Shown here one piece after another: positions 18,451 through 28,300 of a stretch of DNA of 64,000 nucleotides. Both the position numbers and the translations under genes were made by a program. The notes under the pieces were generated by a model. It was not told where the DNA came from. It did not search any database and worked only from the letters and a program-made list of their open reading frames with translations. Source of the stretch: M0108 sp963841065 (lineage in GTDB: Bacteria > Pseudomonadota > Gammaproteobacteria > Chromatiales > Chromatiaceae); contig CAWJBI010000050.1 of NCBI GenBank assembly GCA_963841065.1, forward strand, positions 4,746 through 68,745, read 5' to 3'. How positions within the stretch are numbered: position 1 is the stretch's first letter; every line of letters begins with the position of its first letter.

Positions 18451-19773
18451 TCAAGCGGCCTCGTCTAAGGTCTCGGGATCGTCTACAAGCGAATTCCGCT
18501 CCAAGCGTTTATGGTTGACCAACAGCGTCGTCACAGTCCGCCCGGACACATTGAAGTGCACTGCCGCGTCCTCGCTTGCCTGCTCCGAGTAGTCGCCGTC
18601 AAGGAGATCGTCCAACGCCTCGAACGGGCATAGGAGTTCGGCAGCGAAGGCGCGTTGCAGCTTTTGACGGTAGGTGTGGGCCCGGGTGACGGGGAGCAGG
18701 CGTTCATTGAGGCCGCTAGCGATCCTGTCGCCGAGCAGGCGGGCGAGTTCAAAGCGGCGACCCGTGAGGTAATTAGACCGGAGTACGATGCGGCCCGACG
18801 CCCGCGACTTGTCGTCAAGACAGAAGGCGAGGGGCGTGCCTTCCGTCGGTCTCAGCACCTCCGGTGAGACGGCGCAAAGCTCGGCGAGACGCTTATCTGG
18901 CATAGGTTCCTGCGCTAGCCCTTGTTGTTCGCGCAGTGCCCGCGCCGCTGCATATCCCTGTCGCCAGGCCGGGACCCGCCCCTGCGCGTTGAGGTCGAGA
19001 CCCTCAATGTGGGCCATGTCGGCTGGGCGCGTCCTTTTCCCCAGGCCCCTCGCCAGGGACGCGAGATCGGCAGCAGTGAGGAGCTTGCGTCCCGGTAGGT
19101 GACCTGCCGACATCTCGATGACCGCGTCGCGGCCAAGCTCGTCGGCATCGGCGAGTAACTGGAGGATCTGGGCCGAATCGCCCTCGTCCGCGTCGCATCC
19201 CAGGACGGCCTCCAATTCCCGTTGGGCCGCACTGTCCGGGTCGGCGCGTTCAGCCAGGACTTCGCTCCAGATCTGATCGAAGTTGGTAGGGACAACATGG
19301 TCCGCTCTGAGCTTGCCTTGAATCTGTGCCATGAATTCATCGACGGCCGATTCGAATTGTCGGGTGGGAACGACCGCCGCCCAGTCGGCGGTATATCGAA
19401 ATGCGCTAAACCCCTGTGGGTGGGTCGGCTTTGCCATCAGCGTGGTTCGCTCACGGTCGGAGAAAATCGTAATGTTAGGCCAGAGGTATCCGGCCCCGAC
19501 CGTGCCCAAGCAATGCGCGAAATGCCAATCGGCCTTGAGGGTGTCAGGCCTTGGCTCGCGCGCCAGGCGCCACCAGTTCCAGGCTAGCCACTCGGCCAAG
19601 TGGTAGCCGGACACCAAGGGGCCGTCCCGGGCGCAGTCGATGAAGCCGTCCTGGCCTTCTGTAAGCAGGATGTCGCCAAGCCTGACCCTCAGCATACCGA
19701 AGCAGGACATCTCCTCGGGGGGACCCTCCGCAAGGCGCTCCCATTGGCAGGCGATATTCAGGCTGTTACTCAT
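18451..19773 (-). CDS. Degenerate ImmA/IrrE-like protein (pseudo-metallopeptidase), second gene of a coupled pair
   Basis: The ATG at 19773 overlaps the stop of the upstream gene as ATGA, giving 440 aa. The N-terminal 300 residues match nothing I know. The C-terminal third resembles the ImmA/IrrE (COG2856) peptidase fold. GRRFELARLLGDRI sits where a normal member has the HELGH helix, and QRAFAAELLCPFEALDDLL corresponds to the ANxFAxxLLMP helix. A winged-helix-like tail, VHFNVSGRTVTTLLVNHKRL, follows. All zinc ligands of HExxH are replaced, so it should not be an active zinc peptidase. ImmA/IrrE proteins work in phage repressor cleavage, stress regulation and toxin-antitoxin modules. A role of that sort is only inferred here. 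Confidence 0.65.
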   Translation of the reverse strand: MSNSLNIACQWERLAEGPPEEMSCFGMLRVRLGDILLTEGQDGFIDCARDGPLVSGYHLAEWLAWNWWRLAREPRPDTLKADWHFAHCLGTVGAGYLWPNITIFSDRERTTLMAKPTHPQGFSAFRYTADWAAVVPTRQFESAVDEFMAQIQGKLRADHVVPTNFDQIWSEVLAERADPDSAAQRELEAVLGCDADEGDSAQILQLLADADELGRDAVIEMSAGHLPGRKLLTAADLASLARGLGKRTRPADMAHIEGLDLNAQGRVPAWRQGYAAARALREQQGLAQEPMPDKRLAELCAVSPEVLRPTEGTPLAFCLDDKSRASGRIVLRSNYLTGRRFELARLLGDRIASGLNERLLPVTRAHTYRQKLQRAFAAELLCPFEALDDLLDGDYSEQASEDAAVHFNVSGRTVTTLLVNHKRLERNSLVDDPETLDEAA

Positions 19774-20192
19774 CGCTCGCTCCAAGCCTTCAGTACGCAC
19801 TCTCTCTGGTGTTTCTCGCCTTCCTTATCGAGCCTGTAGCCGTGGTAGCCGTCTCGGTCCCACTTTGCCTCGTAAGCTTCGCCTTGGTCGTCGACGCTCC
19901 AGACATATTTCGGCCAGCCTTCGACGCGAGCTGTGCTGACCATACCCTTTCGCACCCCAGCGACGAACAGCGCCTGCGCCTCCCCAGCCCGGACCGGACG
20001 CAGATCGTCGCACAACGACTTGGCTGGGCGCGGATTGATCGGTGGTTGGAAGCCATAGTCGGCCGGGTGCCTTTTGTGGAGTGCGCTACCCCTATAGCGT
20101 GCTTCGGCAAGCAGGGTGTCCTGCTGCTCAGGACCCCAAGATCCTGGGTTCTCGATCCGGCGCTTGGGATTATTAGATTGGCGATTTGGCAT
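19770..20192 (-). CDS. 140-aa protein of unknown function, first gene of the coupled pair
   Basis: I do not recognise a named family. The product is soluble, without signal peptide or membrane segment. It begins with a basic, Asn/Arg-rich stretch (MPNRQSNNPKRR), then GSALHKRHPADYGF, PRPAKSLCDDL, a Gly/Val segment (LFVAGVRKGMVST) and a C-terminal part rich in aromatic residues (WPKYVWSVDDQGEAYEAKW, then GYHGYRLD). The last part looks like a small beta-sheet fold. Its stop overlaps the start of the ImmA/IrrE-like gene, so the two are probably made together in a fixed ratio. No strong ribosome site precedes the ATG. Confidence 0.6.
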   Translation of the reverse strand: MPNRQSNNPKRRIENPGSWGPEQQDTLLAEARYRGSALHKRHPADYGFQPPINPRPAKSLCDDLRPVRAGEAQALFVAGVRKGMVSTARVEGWPKYVWSVDDQGEAYEAKWDRDGYHGYRLDKEGEKHQRECVLKAWSER

Positions 20193-20599
20193 GGTTGGAG
20201 TGAACAGGTTGCCGGCGGCGGAGATACACGCTTCGTTAAGTCACGCGAGGGATGATGGGCATGGTAGCCCGCACGCCCCCCGGATTCCACAAAGAGGCAT
20301 GGATACCGTCAAGTAAGCCACCGCCAACGGCACGGCCAGGTATGCCCTGCGGCGTCCATCATGTCCGAGCGTAGACCCGATCTTTAGGGGATTAAGACGA
20401 AAAGGTCGCGAAGACCTTGCACAAAGACCGCCGTTCCTGAATCAATCCGTCTGCTATCCCCCCCGCGCGGCCGGCCACAAGCTTGCCGTCCCTGCAACCT
20501 TACCCATCGTCTGGCATGCTGCGAGCTATGGGTATCGGTGCGCTGTGGGTGCCCAGGATTTCTTCAACGGTGGTGACGGCTACAGAGAGGAGTCGAACA
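20193..20599 (+). other. Intergenic region between divergent accessory genes
   Basis: About 400 bases separate the minus-strand gene pair from the plus-strand secreted-protein genes. No ORF here looks real. AGAGAGGAG at 20584-20592 is the ribosome site of the next gene. No terminator or tRNA was seen. Confidence 0.4.
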
Positions 20600-20839
20600 G
20601 TGAAAGCATTATGGGTGTTAGGCGCGGCGGGTTTCTTCCTCATGGCGGACGGTTACGCCAGCGACACCCCGCCCATCCCGCGGATGTCCAGCGTCTGCCC
20701 GCCGGGGTATGCCCGGAACGGCGCCTATTGCGTGCCTGTGGCCGACAATCCGAAACCGGCAATCCCGCGGGAATCCAGCGTCTGTCCGCCGGGTTACTAC
20801 CGGAACGGCGCCTACTGTGTGCAGAACGTGCGTAAATGA
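20600..20839 (+). CDS. Small secreted protein with two Cys-containing repeats (79 aa)
   Basis: The GTG at 20600 follows AGAGAGGAG with 7 bp spacing. A signal peptide is evident: a Lys, a hydrophobic core (ALWVLGAAGFFLMADG), then YASD with a likely cut after YAS. The mature part is a tandem duplication. SSVCPPGYARNGAYCV (about residues 33-48) recurs as SSVCPPGYYRNGAYCV (about 59-74), each with two Cys likely to form a disulfide in the periplasm. The function is unknown. It overlaps the next small gene by ATGA. Confidence 0.65.
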   Translation: MKALWVLGAAGFFLMADGYASDTPPIPRMSSVCPPGYARNGAYCVPVADNPKPAIPRESSVCPPGYYRNGAYCVQNVRK

Positions 20840-21030
20840 CGAAGAGGCCGCCCATCATGTCGATCAGAGCCCCGGCCGGCGTGCCCCTTGCTCGACTGAT
20901 CGTCGCCGTCTTCCTGCTCATCGCGATCGCCCGGCCCCTCGCCGGCGAGGTGTTGGGCAGTCCATTCGCTCTGCCGCGCACGAATGGACAGGTCCTACCG
21001 CCCCCGCCGCCCAAGGTTGGCCCCGGGTGA
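20836..21030 (+). CDS. Small exported protein (64 aa)
   Basis: The ATG at 20836 overlaps the stop of the preceding gene (ATGA), the main reason to believe it. The 64-aa product has basic residues, a hydrophobic core (LARLIVAVFLLIAIA), a likely signal-peptidase site after ARPLAG, and a short mature part ending in a proline run (QVLPPPPPKVGPG). No family is recognised. It may be co-secreted with the Cys-repeat protein. An internal ATG at residue 8 is an alternative start. Confidence 0.5.
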   Translation: MTKRPPIMSIRAPAGVPLARLIVAVFLLIAIARPLAGEVLGSPFALPRTNGQVLPPPPPKVGPG

Positions 21031-21226
21031 CGGTAAAGGGGGTCTTGGAGTAAGCTAATGGCCGTCGCATTTTCGCGCCCCAACAGCGGGCGGTGACTGA
21101 GGCCGGTGGGTGCTGAAATCGCCCACCGGCTTCGCTATTATCAGAGCCTTATCCCTGGGCTCACTCACCATCCCCTTCGAGAACGCCGAGCCAGTAAACC
21201 AGGGCTCATCATCTGGAGTGCCTGCC

Positions 21227-22987
21227 GTGATTGGATCGAATCCCAGACTTGTCACTTGGCTGACCGGTGCGCTTGGGCTCCTGGCCCTGGTGGGCCCTGC
21301 CAGCGCCATGGTTTTCTGCGTCAACAACGCGGTCACCTTGCACAAGGAACTCCTCGGGGCCGCCGCTAACGGGGAGGACGATGAGATCCACCTGGTGCAG
21401 GGGGTCTATGGCGGCAACTTTGTCTATACCAGCGCCGAGGCCAAGGGCTTGGCGGTGCTGGGCGGCTACTCGGAGGGCTGCGTCAGCCGCTCCCTGGACC
21501 CGGCCAATACCATCCTGGACGGCCAGCAAGCCGGCAGGGTGCTGGCGCTATTGGCGCCGGAGGTAGCGGCGGAGTTCACCATCGAGGGCCTGACCTTGCT
21601 GAATGGCAAGAGCTTCGCGGCGCCGGACGGCAATGGCGGTGGGCTATTGGCGAATGCCGGTACGGAGGGCCTGGTTACCCTCAGGCATAATCAGATTCTG
21701 AACAATGTGGGTGCGGACGGGGGCGGCGCTTATGTGCGGGCGGGCAGCATCTCGCTGACTGCGAACAGCATTTATGATAATGCCGCTCGGGATGGTGATT
21801 ATGGCGGCGGTGGCCTGAGTCTGGTCGGGAGCGTCGATCTTAGCCATAACCGGATTCAGGCTAATACCTCCAACCGTTGCGGTGGGGGTATCCTGATCCT
21901 GGCCAGCAATGCCGTCTTGACCGAGAACCACATCGAGGACAATTCCAGCCGGCGCGGTGGGGGCGTTTGCGCCTATAACCACTTCTCCACCACGACGCTG
22001 GACCACAACCTGATTAACCATAATCGCGCGAGCGAAGGCGGAGGCGTTGCCCTCTATGGCCCCGAGCGGGGTGCCGCCCTGCTGGTGGCTAACCAGTTCC
22101 TAGGCAATAGCGCCGTCTCCCGGGGGGGTGGTGTCCTGCTGTGGGGCAGCCATCATGACGCCACGGTTATCGACAACCGCTTTTTCGAGAATAGCGCCCC
22201 GGAAGGCGGGGGGCTTTACGGGATGCTGTCCGATACCGTGACGACGCTCGCTAACAATAGCCTGGCGAATAACGAGTCACCGTCTGATGGGGGCCTGAGT
22301 CTGCATCTCGCGGGAGCGGCGACCGCAACCAGTGCCCAGCTTGATAACCAGCCACTTGCCCCGCACCCGCCCTTGGCCGCCGAGGGTTCCGGCCTCTCCG
22401 GTGGGTCGGGGGATGCCACCTTCTCGGCCCCCGAGGCCGAGACCATCAGTCAGCCACCGGCCCCGCCGGCCCCGCCGGCCCCCGAGGCCGAGGTCATTAG
22501 CCAGCCCCCGGCCCCGCCGGAACCTCTCCTGGTCTTCTCGGACGATTTCGAGAAGGCCGATTTCACCGGACGCTGGGTCCAGGATGGTCAGCATGACTGG
22601 TTTGTTTCCCCGCAGCGGGCCAGGGTGGGTAGCCGCTCGGCGGAGATCGATGGCCCAGCGACGGATGCGCAACTGACCTCTATCGCGATCAGCCCTCAAG
22701 AGGCCACCACCGCCACCATTACCTTCGATTGGTTCATCGAAAGCAGTCTGGACTCCGGCGAGTATCTGGCCTTCGACGTTTCCATTGATGGGGGTAGCAC
22801 CTGGACCGAAATGGCGCGGTTGAGCGGCGGCGGCAATCCCACGCCCGCCGAGAACCGGTGGCATGCGGCCCGGATCGGACTGACGGGGCTGGCCCCCAAG
22901 GACCAGTTGCGCCTGCGGTTTCGCGGGTCCATGTCGGCCGGGGACGAAGACGCGAACCTCGACAATCTGAGCGTGACGGTCCAGTAG
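21227..22987 (+). CDS. Exported beta-helix repeat protein with C-terminal jelly-roll-like domain (586 aa)
   Basis: The GTG at 21227 lies 9 bp after GGAG and yields a signal peptide (TWLTGALGLLALVGPASA). A conserved head domain follows at about 28-125, starting VFCVNNAV, with GEDDEIHLVQGVYGGNFVY and VLGGYSEGC. Residues about 130-390 are degenerate beta-helix rungs marked by GGG and NxI/NxF positions, as in right-handed parallel beta-helix and polymorphic outer-membrane proteins. A Pro/Ala linker (about 425-465, PPAPPAPPAPEAE) joins a C-terminal module (DDFEKADFTGRW, DWFIESSLDSGEYLAFDVSI) resembling extracellular sugar-binding or MAM-like sandwiches. It is a paralogue of the broken gene at 35768 and is probably surface-exposed. 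Confidence 0.75.
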   Translation: MIGSNPRLVTWLTGALGLLALVGPASAMVFCVNNAVTLHKELLGAAANGEDDEIHLVQGVYGGNFVYTSAEAKGLAVLGGYSEGCVSRSLDPANTILDGQQAGRVLALLAPEVAAEFTIEGLTLLNGKSFAAPDGNGGGLLANAGTEGLVTLRHNQILNNVGADGGGAYVRAGSISLTANSIYDNAARDGDYGGGGLSLVGSVDLSHNRIQANTSNRCGGGILILASNAVLTENHIEDNSSRRGGGVCAYNHFSTTTLDHNLINHNRASEGGGVALYGPERGAALLVANQFLGNSAVSRGGGVLLWGSHHDATVIDNRFFENSAPEGGGLYGMLSDTVTTLANNSLANNESPSDGGLSLHLAGAATATSAQLDNQPLAPHPPLAAEGSGLSGGSGDATFSAPEAETISQPPAPPAPPAPEAEVISQPPAPPEPLLVFSDDFEKADFTGRWVQDGQHDWFVSPQRARVGSRSAEIDGPATDAQLTSIAISPQEATTATITFDWFIESSLDSGEYLAFDVSIDGGSTWTEMARLSGGGNPTPAENRWHAARIGLTGLAPKDQLRLRFRGSMSAGDEDANLDNLSVTVQ

Positions 22988-23043
22988 CGCTTATCTAGGG
23001 GTATAGTCCAGCCTGGTTTGGCCCCGAGCCAGCAAATTTGCTT

Positions 23044-25293
23044 ATGAAGATGATGAAGAGAAGTCGGATTTCCTCGCTGTCCCGCTGGGGCCTTATGCTG
23101 CTGCTGTTGTCCGGTCTGGTGCCCGTGCCAGACAGCCTGCCCACCGCGGATGCGGCTCGGACCAGGCCGCGCGTGGGCCTGGTGCTGGGCGGGGGTGGTG
23201 CGCGCGGCCTGTCGCATGTCGGGGTATTGAAGGTGCTGGAGGAGTTGCGGGTGCCGATCGACTGCATCGCGGGCACCAGCATGGGCTCCATCATCGGGGG
23301 TCTCTATGCCTCGGGCATGACCCCCGAGAGGATGGACGAGACCTTGGGTAAGATTGATTGGCCCCACGTGTTTACCGATGGCCCCCCGCGCGCCGATCTG
23401 CCCTTCCGCGCCAAGCAGGAACAGCGGGTCTTGCTGACGAACAAGGGGGTGGGCATCAAGGATGGCAGGCTGCAGTTGCCCCTGGGTTTGTTGCAGGGTC
23501 AAAACCTCTCGCTGCTGTTGGAGGAACTGACCCTGCCCGCCGCCGATGTCCGGGATTTCGATGATCTCAAGGTGCCTTACCGGGCCGTCGCCACCGATCT
23601 GGCCACCGGCAAGGCCGTGGTGCTGGACTCGGGTGAATTATCCCGGGCCATGCGCGCCAGCATGTCCATCCCAAGTGCCCTGGTGCCGGTCCAAATGGAT
23701 GGCAAGTTGCTGGCCGATGGTGGCATGGCGGATAACGTGCCGGTGGACGTGGCGCGCAAACTGTGCAAACCCGATGTCATCATCGCGGTGGATGTGGGCG
23801 CGCCTCTGGTCGCAACCCAGGACCTGTCCTCGGTCCTTTCCATCACCGAGCAACTCGCGGGCTTTTTGACCGTCCGCAATACCGAGGTCCAACTCGCTAC
23901 CCTGGGACCCCGGGATATTCTGATCAAACCGGATCTCAGGGATATTTCCAGTATCGATTTTGAAAAATTCGCGGAGGCGGTCGCGGTGGGTTATGCCGCG
24001 GCCAAGGCCCAGTTGACTCCTCTGAGCCGGCTCTCCCTGGCGCCCGAGGCCTTTGAGGCCCTTCTGGCCGCCCGGCCGGACCTGCCCGAAAAGAATCATC
24101 CCGTCATCGACTTCATTCGCATCGAGAACGAGACCCGCTTGTCGGACCAGGTCATCGAGCAGCAGATCGGTCTCAAACCGGGAGACCACCTCGACCCGGA
24201 GCAGCTTAATCGTGATCTCAATGTGATCTATGGCATGGGCGACTTTCAGGAGGTCGACTATTCCCTGGTCAGGGAAAACGGCAAGACTGGCCTGGTGGTC
24301 GAGACCAAAAAGAAATATATCGGTGACAATAACCTGAATTTCGGTCTATTTCTGGGCGCCAACCTGAAGGGCGACTCGATGTTCAACATCAGCGCCGCCT
24401 ACACCATGTCACAAATCAATTCGCTGGGCGCGGAATGGCGCACCTTTATGCAAATAGGCAACGACAGTGCCTTTCTGACCGATTTCTACCAACCCCTCGA
24501 TGCGGGTCAGCAATACTTTCTCGATCCCTACCTGAGCTACAAGCAGTACAACCTCACCCTGGAGAGCGATTCCCAGGAGTTGATTACGGGCTTTCGGGTG
24601 CGCGAGTTCCAGTTCGGTCTGGACGTCGGCCGCAATCTTGACCGTTGGGGGCGGGTGGTCATGGGCCTGTATTACAACGGGGGGAACAATGGCCGTCGTC
24701 TTGGCATCATCTCCCCCTATGAGGGCGACTTCAACAACAGCGGTTTTTCCTTGCGTCTGGAGGCGGATACCCTGGACAGTATCAATTTCCCGACCAAGGG
24801 CTATATGGCCAATGTGCGCCTGCGTGGCGCCATGACCCTGCTCGGCGCCGACTCGGACTATCAAACCTTGCTCGTGGAGGGGCACAAGCCCTGGACCTGG
24901 GGCAAATCCACCCTGATTCCCCGCCTGTACCTGGGCACCACCCTGTCCGGCGATCCCGGTCCCGAGGACCTGTTCCTGCTGGGCGGTTTCCTCAATCTTT
25001 CGGGTTATCAACTGGGAGACATTACCGGGCAGAACGTCGCCTTCGGGGAACTCATTTACATGTATCGGCTGGATAGTGCCTCTTCGGCCTTTTCCATCCC
25101 GCTCTACGCCGGCGGTTCGCTGGAGGTAGGCACTGTCTGGGATTCGCTGGACCGTATTGAGGCCGAAGCCACCATCCCCGCGGGCAGCCTGTTCCTGGGT
25201 GCCGATACCCCCCTGGGACCCTTCTATCTGGGCGCCGGCTTCTCCAAGGACAGCCATGCGTCCCTCTACTTGATGCTGGGTAAATTCTTCTGA
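23044..25293 (+). CDS. Patatin-like phospholipase, PlpD-type (type Vd) autotransporter
   Basis: This 749-aa protein has the three-part plan of Pseudomonas PlpD. After a signal peptide (about 1-35), a patatin domain (about 42-240) shows the oxyanion loop GGGGARGLSHVG, the nucleophile in GTSMGSIIGG and the catalytic Asp in DGGMADNVP. A single POTRA-like region follows at about 330-395 (FIRIENETRLSDQVIEQQIG). A beta-barrel fills about 410-749, with alternating aromatic strands and a terminal Phe (LYLMLGKFF) for BAM recognition. Such proteins place a lipase on the outer membrane or release it. The gene lies 56 bp after the beta-helix gene and may be co-expressed. Confidence 0.9.
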   Translation: MKMMKRSRISSLSRWGLMLLLLSGLVPVPDSLPTADAARTRPRVGLVLGGGGARGLSHVGVLKVLEELRVPIDCIAGTSMGSIIGGLYASGMTPERMDETLGKIDWPHVFTDGPPRADLPFRAKQEQRVLLTNKGVGIKDGRLQLPLGLLQGQNLSLLLEELTLPAADVRDFDDLKVPYRAVATDLATGKAVVLDSGELSRAMRASMSIPSALVPVQMDGKLLADGGMADNVPVDVARKLCKPDVIIAVDVGAPLVATQDLSSVLSITEQLAGFLTVRNTEVQLATLGPRDILIKPDLRDISSIDFEKFAEAVAVGYAAAKAQLTPLSRLSLAPEAFEALLAARPDLPEKNHPVIDFIRIENETRLSDQVIEQQIGLKPGDHLDPEQLNRDLNVIYGMGDFQEVDYSLVRENGKTGLVVETKKKYIGDNNLNFGLFLGANLKGDSMFNISAAYTMSQINSLGAEWRTFMQIGNDSAFLTDFYQPLDAGQQYFLDPYLSYKQYNLTLESDSQELITGFRVREFQFGLDVGRNLDRWGRVVMGLYYNGGNNGRRLGIISPYEGDFNNSGFSLRLEADTLDSINFPTKGYMANVRLRGAMTLLGADSDYQTLLVEGHKPWTWGKSTLIPRLYLGTTLSGDPGPEDLFLLGGFLNLSGYQLGDITGQNVAFGELIYMYRLDSASSAFSIPLYAGGSLEVGTVWDSLDRIEAEATIPAGSLFLGADTPLGPFYLGAGFSKDSHASLYLMLGKFF

Positions 25294-25381
25294 TGGCGGA
25301 CGGCCAGGACTGCAACCCGAGGTAGGGCAGGGGGCCCCACGGGGATCGGCCCCCCCGCGGAGTCCCCAGCCGGCCCGGGCC

Positions 25382-28300
25382 CTAAGCGAATTCCACCAGC
25401 AGGTCCTTGGCATTGACGCTCTCGCCATGGCGGGCGTGGATGGCGTGTATTACTCCATCCCGCTCGGCGGTGAGCATGGTCTCCATCTTCATGGCCTCGA
25501 TGGAGATGAGGGGATCGCCCTTGGCCACCTTCTGACCCACATGGATGGCCAGGGTGACGATGGTTCCGGGCATGGGGGCGCCGACGTGCCTGGGGTTGCC
25601 TTCCTCGGCCTGGGGCTTGGCCTTGAGGTTGGCGAGACCCGCCTTGGGTACGCGCACCACCCGGGATTGACCGTTGAGTTCGAAGAAGACCTTGGCCACC
25701 CCCGCGCCGTCCGGACTCGCCATGCCCTGTTCGGAGATGATGAGGTTCTTGCCGCGCTCGAGTTCCACGCTGATCTCCTCCCCGCCTTGCAGACCGTAAA
25801 AGAAGGCGGGGGTAGGCAGCACGGAGACATCGCCGTAATGACTGCGATGAGCCGCGTACTCCTTGAATACCTTGGGATACATGAGATGGGAGGCCAGATC
25901 GGTATCCTGGATCTGGCGCCCGGTGGCGGCCTGGGCCTCGGCCCGGGCGGCCTCCAGGTCCACCGCCGGTAGCCAGTCCCCGGCCCGGCCGGCGAGGGGC
26001 GGCTCGCCCTTCAGGACCTTCCGCTGCAAGGCCGGGGGGAAGCCATCCGGTGGGTAGCCCAGCTCGCCACGCATGAGCGAGATCACCGAGTCCGGGAAGG
26101 CGATCTCGCGGGCCGGGTCCGCGACTTCCGCGGGCGTCAGGCCGTTGGCGACCATGAAGAGGGCCATGTCGCCGACCACCTTCGAGGTGGGGGTGACCTT
26201 GACGATGTCGCCGAAGAGCCGATTGACGTCGACATAGGCCTGGGAGACCTCGCCCCAGCGGTGATCCAGCCCCATGGCGCGGGCCTGCTCGCGCAGGTTG
26301 GTGTATTGGCCGCCGGGCATCTCGTGGCGATAGACGTCGGCGGTGCCGGAGCGGATGTCGGCCTCGAAGGGGGCATAGTAGCGGCGCACCCCCTCCCAGT
26401 AGTGGGAGAGCCCCCGCAGGGCGTCCAGGTCCAGGCCCGGGTCCCGGTCGCTGCCCGCCAGGGCGGCGGCGATGGAGCCCAGGTTGGGCTGGGAGGTGAG
26501 CCCGCTCAGGGCGTCCAGGGCGCCATCGACGGCGTCGCAGCCGGCCTCGACGGCGGCCAGGACCGAGGCGGCGGCGATGCCGCTGGTGTCGTGGGTGTGG
26601 AAGTGGATCGGCAGGCCGATCTCCTGTTTGAGGGCCAGCACCAGCTCCCGGGCGGCGCGGGGCTTGCAGACGCCGGCCATGTCCTTGATGCCCAGGATGT
26701 GGGCGCCAGCCTTTTCCAGTTGCTTGGCGAGATTCACGTAATACTTGAGGTTGTACTTGGGCCGCGCCGGATCGAGCAGGTCACCGGTGTAGCAGATGGC
26801 CGCCTCGCAGAGGGCACCGGTCTCGATGACGGCGTCCATGGCCACCCGCATGTTGTCCACCCAGTTCAGGGAGTCGAAGACGCGGAAGACGTCGATGCCC
26901 TCCTTGGCGGCCTGCTGGACGAAGTAGCGCACCACGTTGTCGGCGTAATTGGTGTAGCCAACGGCGTTGGAGGCGCGCAGCAGCATCTGGAACAGGATGT
27001 TGGGCACGGCGGCGCGCAGGCGGGCCAGGCGTTCCCAGGGGTCCTCCTTCAGGAAGCGCAGGGCGACGTCGAAGGTGGCGCCGCCCCAGCATTCCAGCGA
27101 GAAGAGCTCCGGTACCAGGCGCGCGTAGTGGGGGGCGATCTCGGTCAGGTCATGGGTGCGCATGCGGGTGGCGAAGAGGGACTGATGGGCGTCGCGCATC
27201 GAGGTGTCGGTGAGGAGGACGCGCTGTTCGTCCCGCATCCAGGTGGCGAAGGCGGTCGGCGCCCAGCGCCTGGAGTCGGTCCCGGGAGCCGGGGGCCGGG
27301 TCCCGGGTGAGATCGCAAGGGGGCTTGATCGGCGGGGCCATGGGCAGGGCGGGCAGGGCACGGCCCTTCATCTCCGGGTTGCCGTTGACCCGGATATCGC
27401 CGAGAAAACGCAGCAGGCGGTTGGCGCGGTCGCGGCGCTTGCGGAACTTGAACAGCTCCGGCGTCTCGTCGATGAAGCGGGTGGTGCACTGCCCCGACAG
27501 GAAGAGGGGGTGGTTGATGACGTTTTCCAGGAAGGGCAGGTTGGAGGCCAGCCCGCGCACCCGGAACTCGCGCAGGGCGCGGTCCATGCGCCGCGCCGCT
27601 TCCTCGGGGCTATGTCCCCAGGCGGTGACCTTGACCAGGAGGGAGTCGTAATAGGGGGTGATGACGGCCCCGGAATAGGCGGTGCCGCCATCGAGGCGGA
27701 TGCCAAAGCCCGCCGGGCTGCGATAGGCATTGATGCGGCCATAATCCGGGGTGAAGCCGTTCTCCGGGTCCTCGGTGGTGATGCGGCACTGGAGGGCGTG
27801 GCCATTGAGGCGCAGGGCCTCCTGCCGGGGGACGTGGGAGTCGTCGTCGCCCAGGCGCGCGCCCTCGGTGATGGCGATCTGCGCCTTGACGATATCCACG
27901 CCGGTCACCAGTTCGGTGACGGTGTGTTCGACCTGGATGCGCGGATTGACCTCGATGAAGTAGAAGTTGTCGGTGTCCGCGTCCACCAGGAATTCGACGG
28001 TGCCGGCGTGGCTGTAGTGGGCCGCCCGCGCCAGCCGCAGGGCCGCCTCGCAGAGTTCGACGCGGCGCGCCTCGGTCAGATAGGGAGCGGGGGCCCGCTC
28101 CACGACCTTTTGGTTGCGGCGCTGCACCGAGCAGTCACGCTCGAAGAGATGGACGAGTTGACCCTGGGTGTCGCCCAGGATCTGGACCTCCACATGCCGC
28201 GCCCGCCGCACCAGCTTTTCCAGATAGACCTCGTCGTTGCCGAAGGCCGCCAGGGCCTCGCGCCGGGCGATGTCCATGGCCGGGCCCAGGTCGGCCTCGG

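Noticed and set aside
25382..27361. A stand-alone oxaloacetate decarboxylase alpha or two-subunit pyruvate carboxylase.
   Set aside because: The two halves meet in codon-perfect register after removal of one base, and the total length equals the single-chain enzyme.
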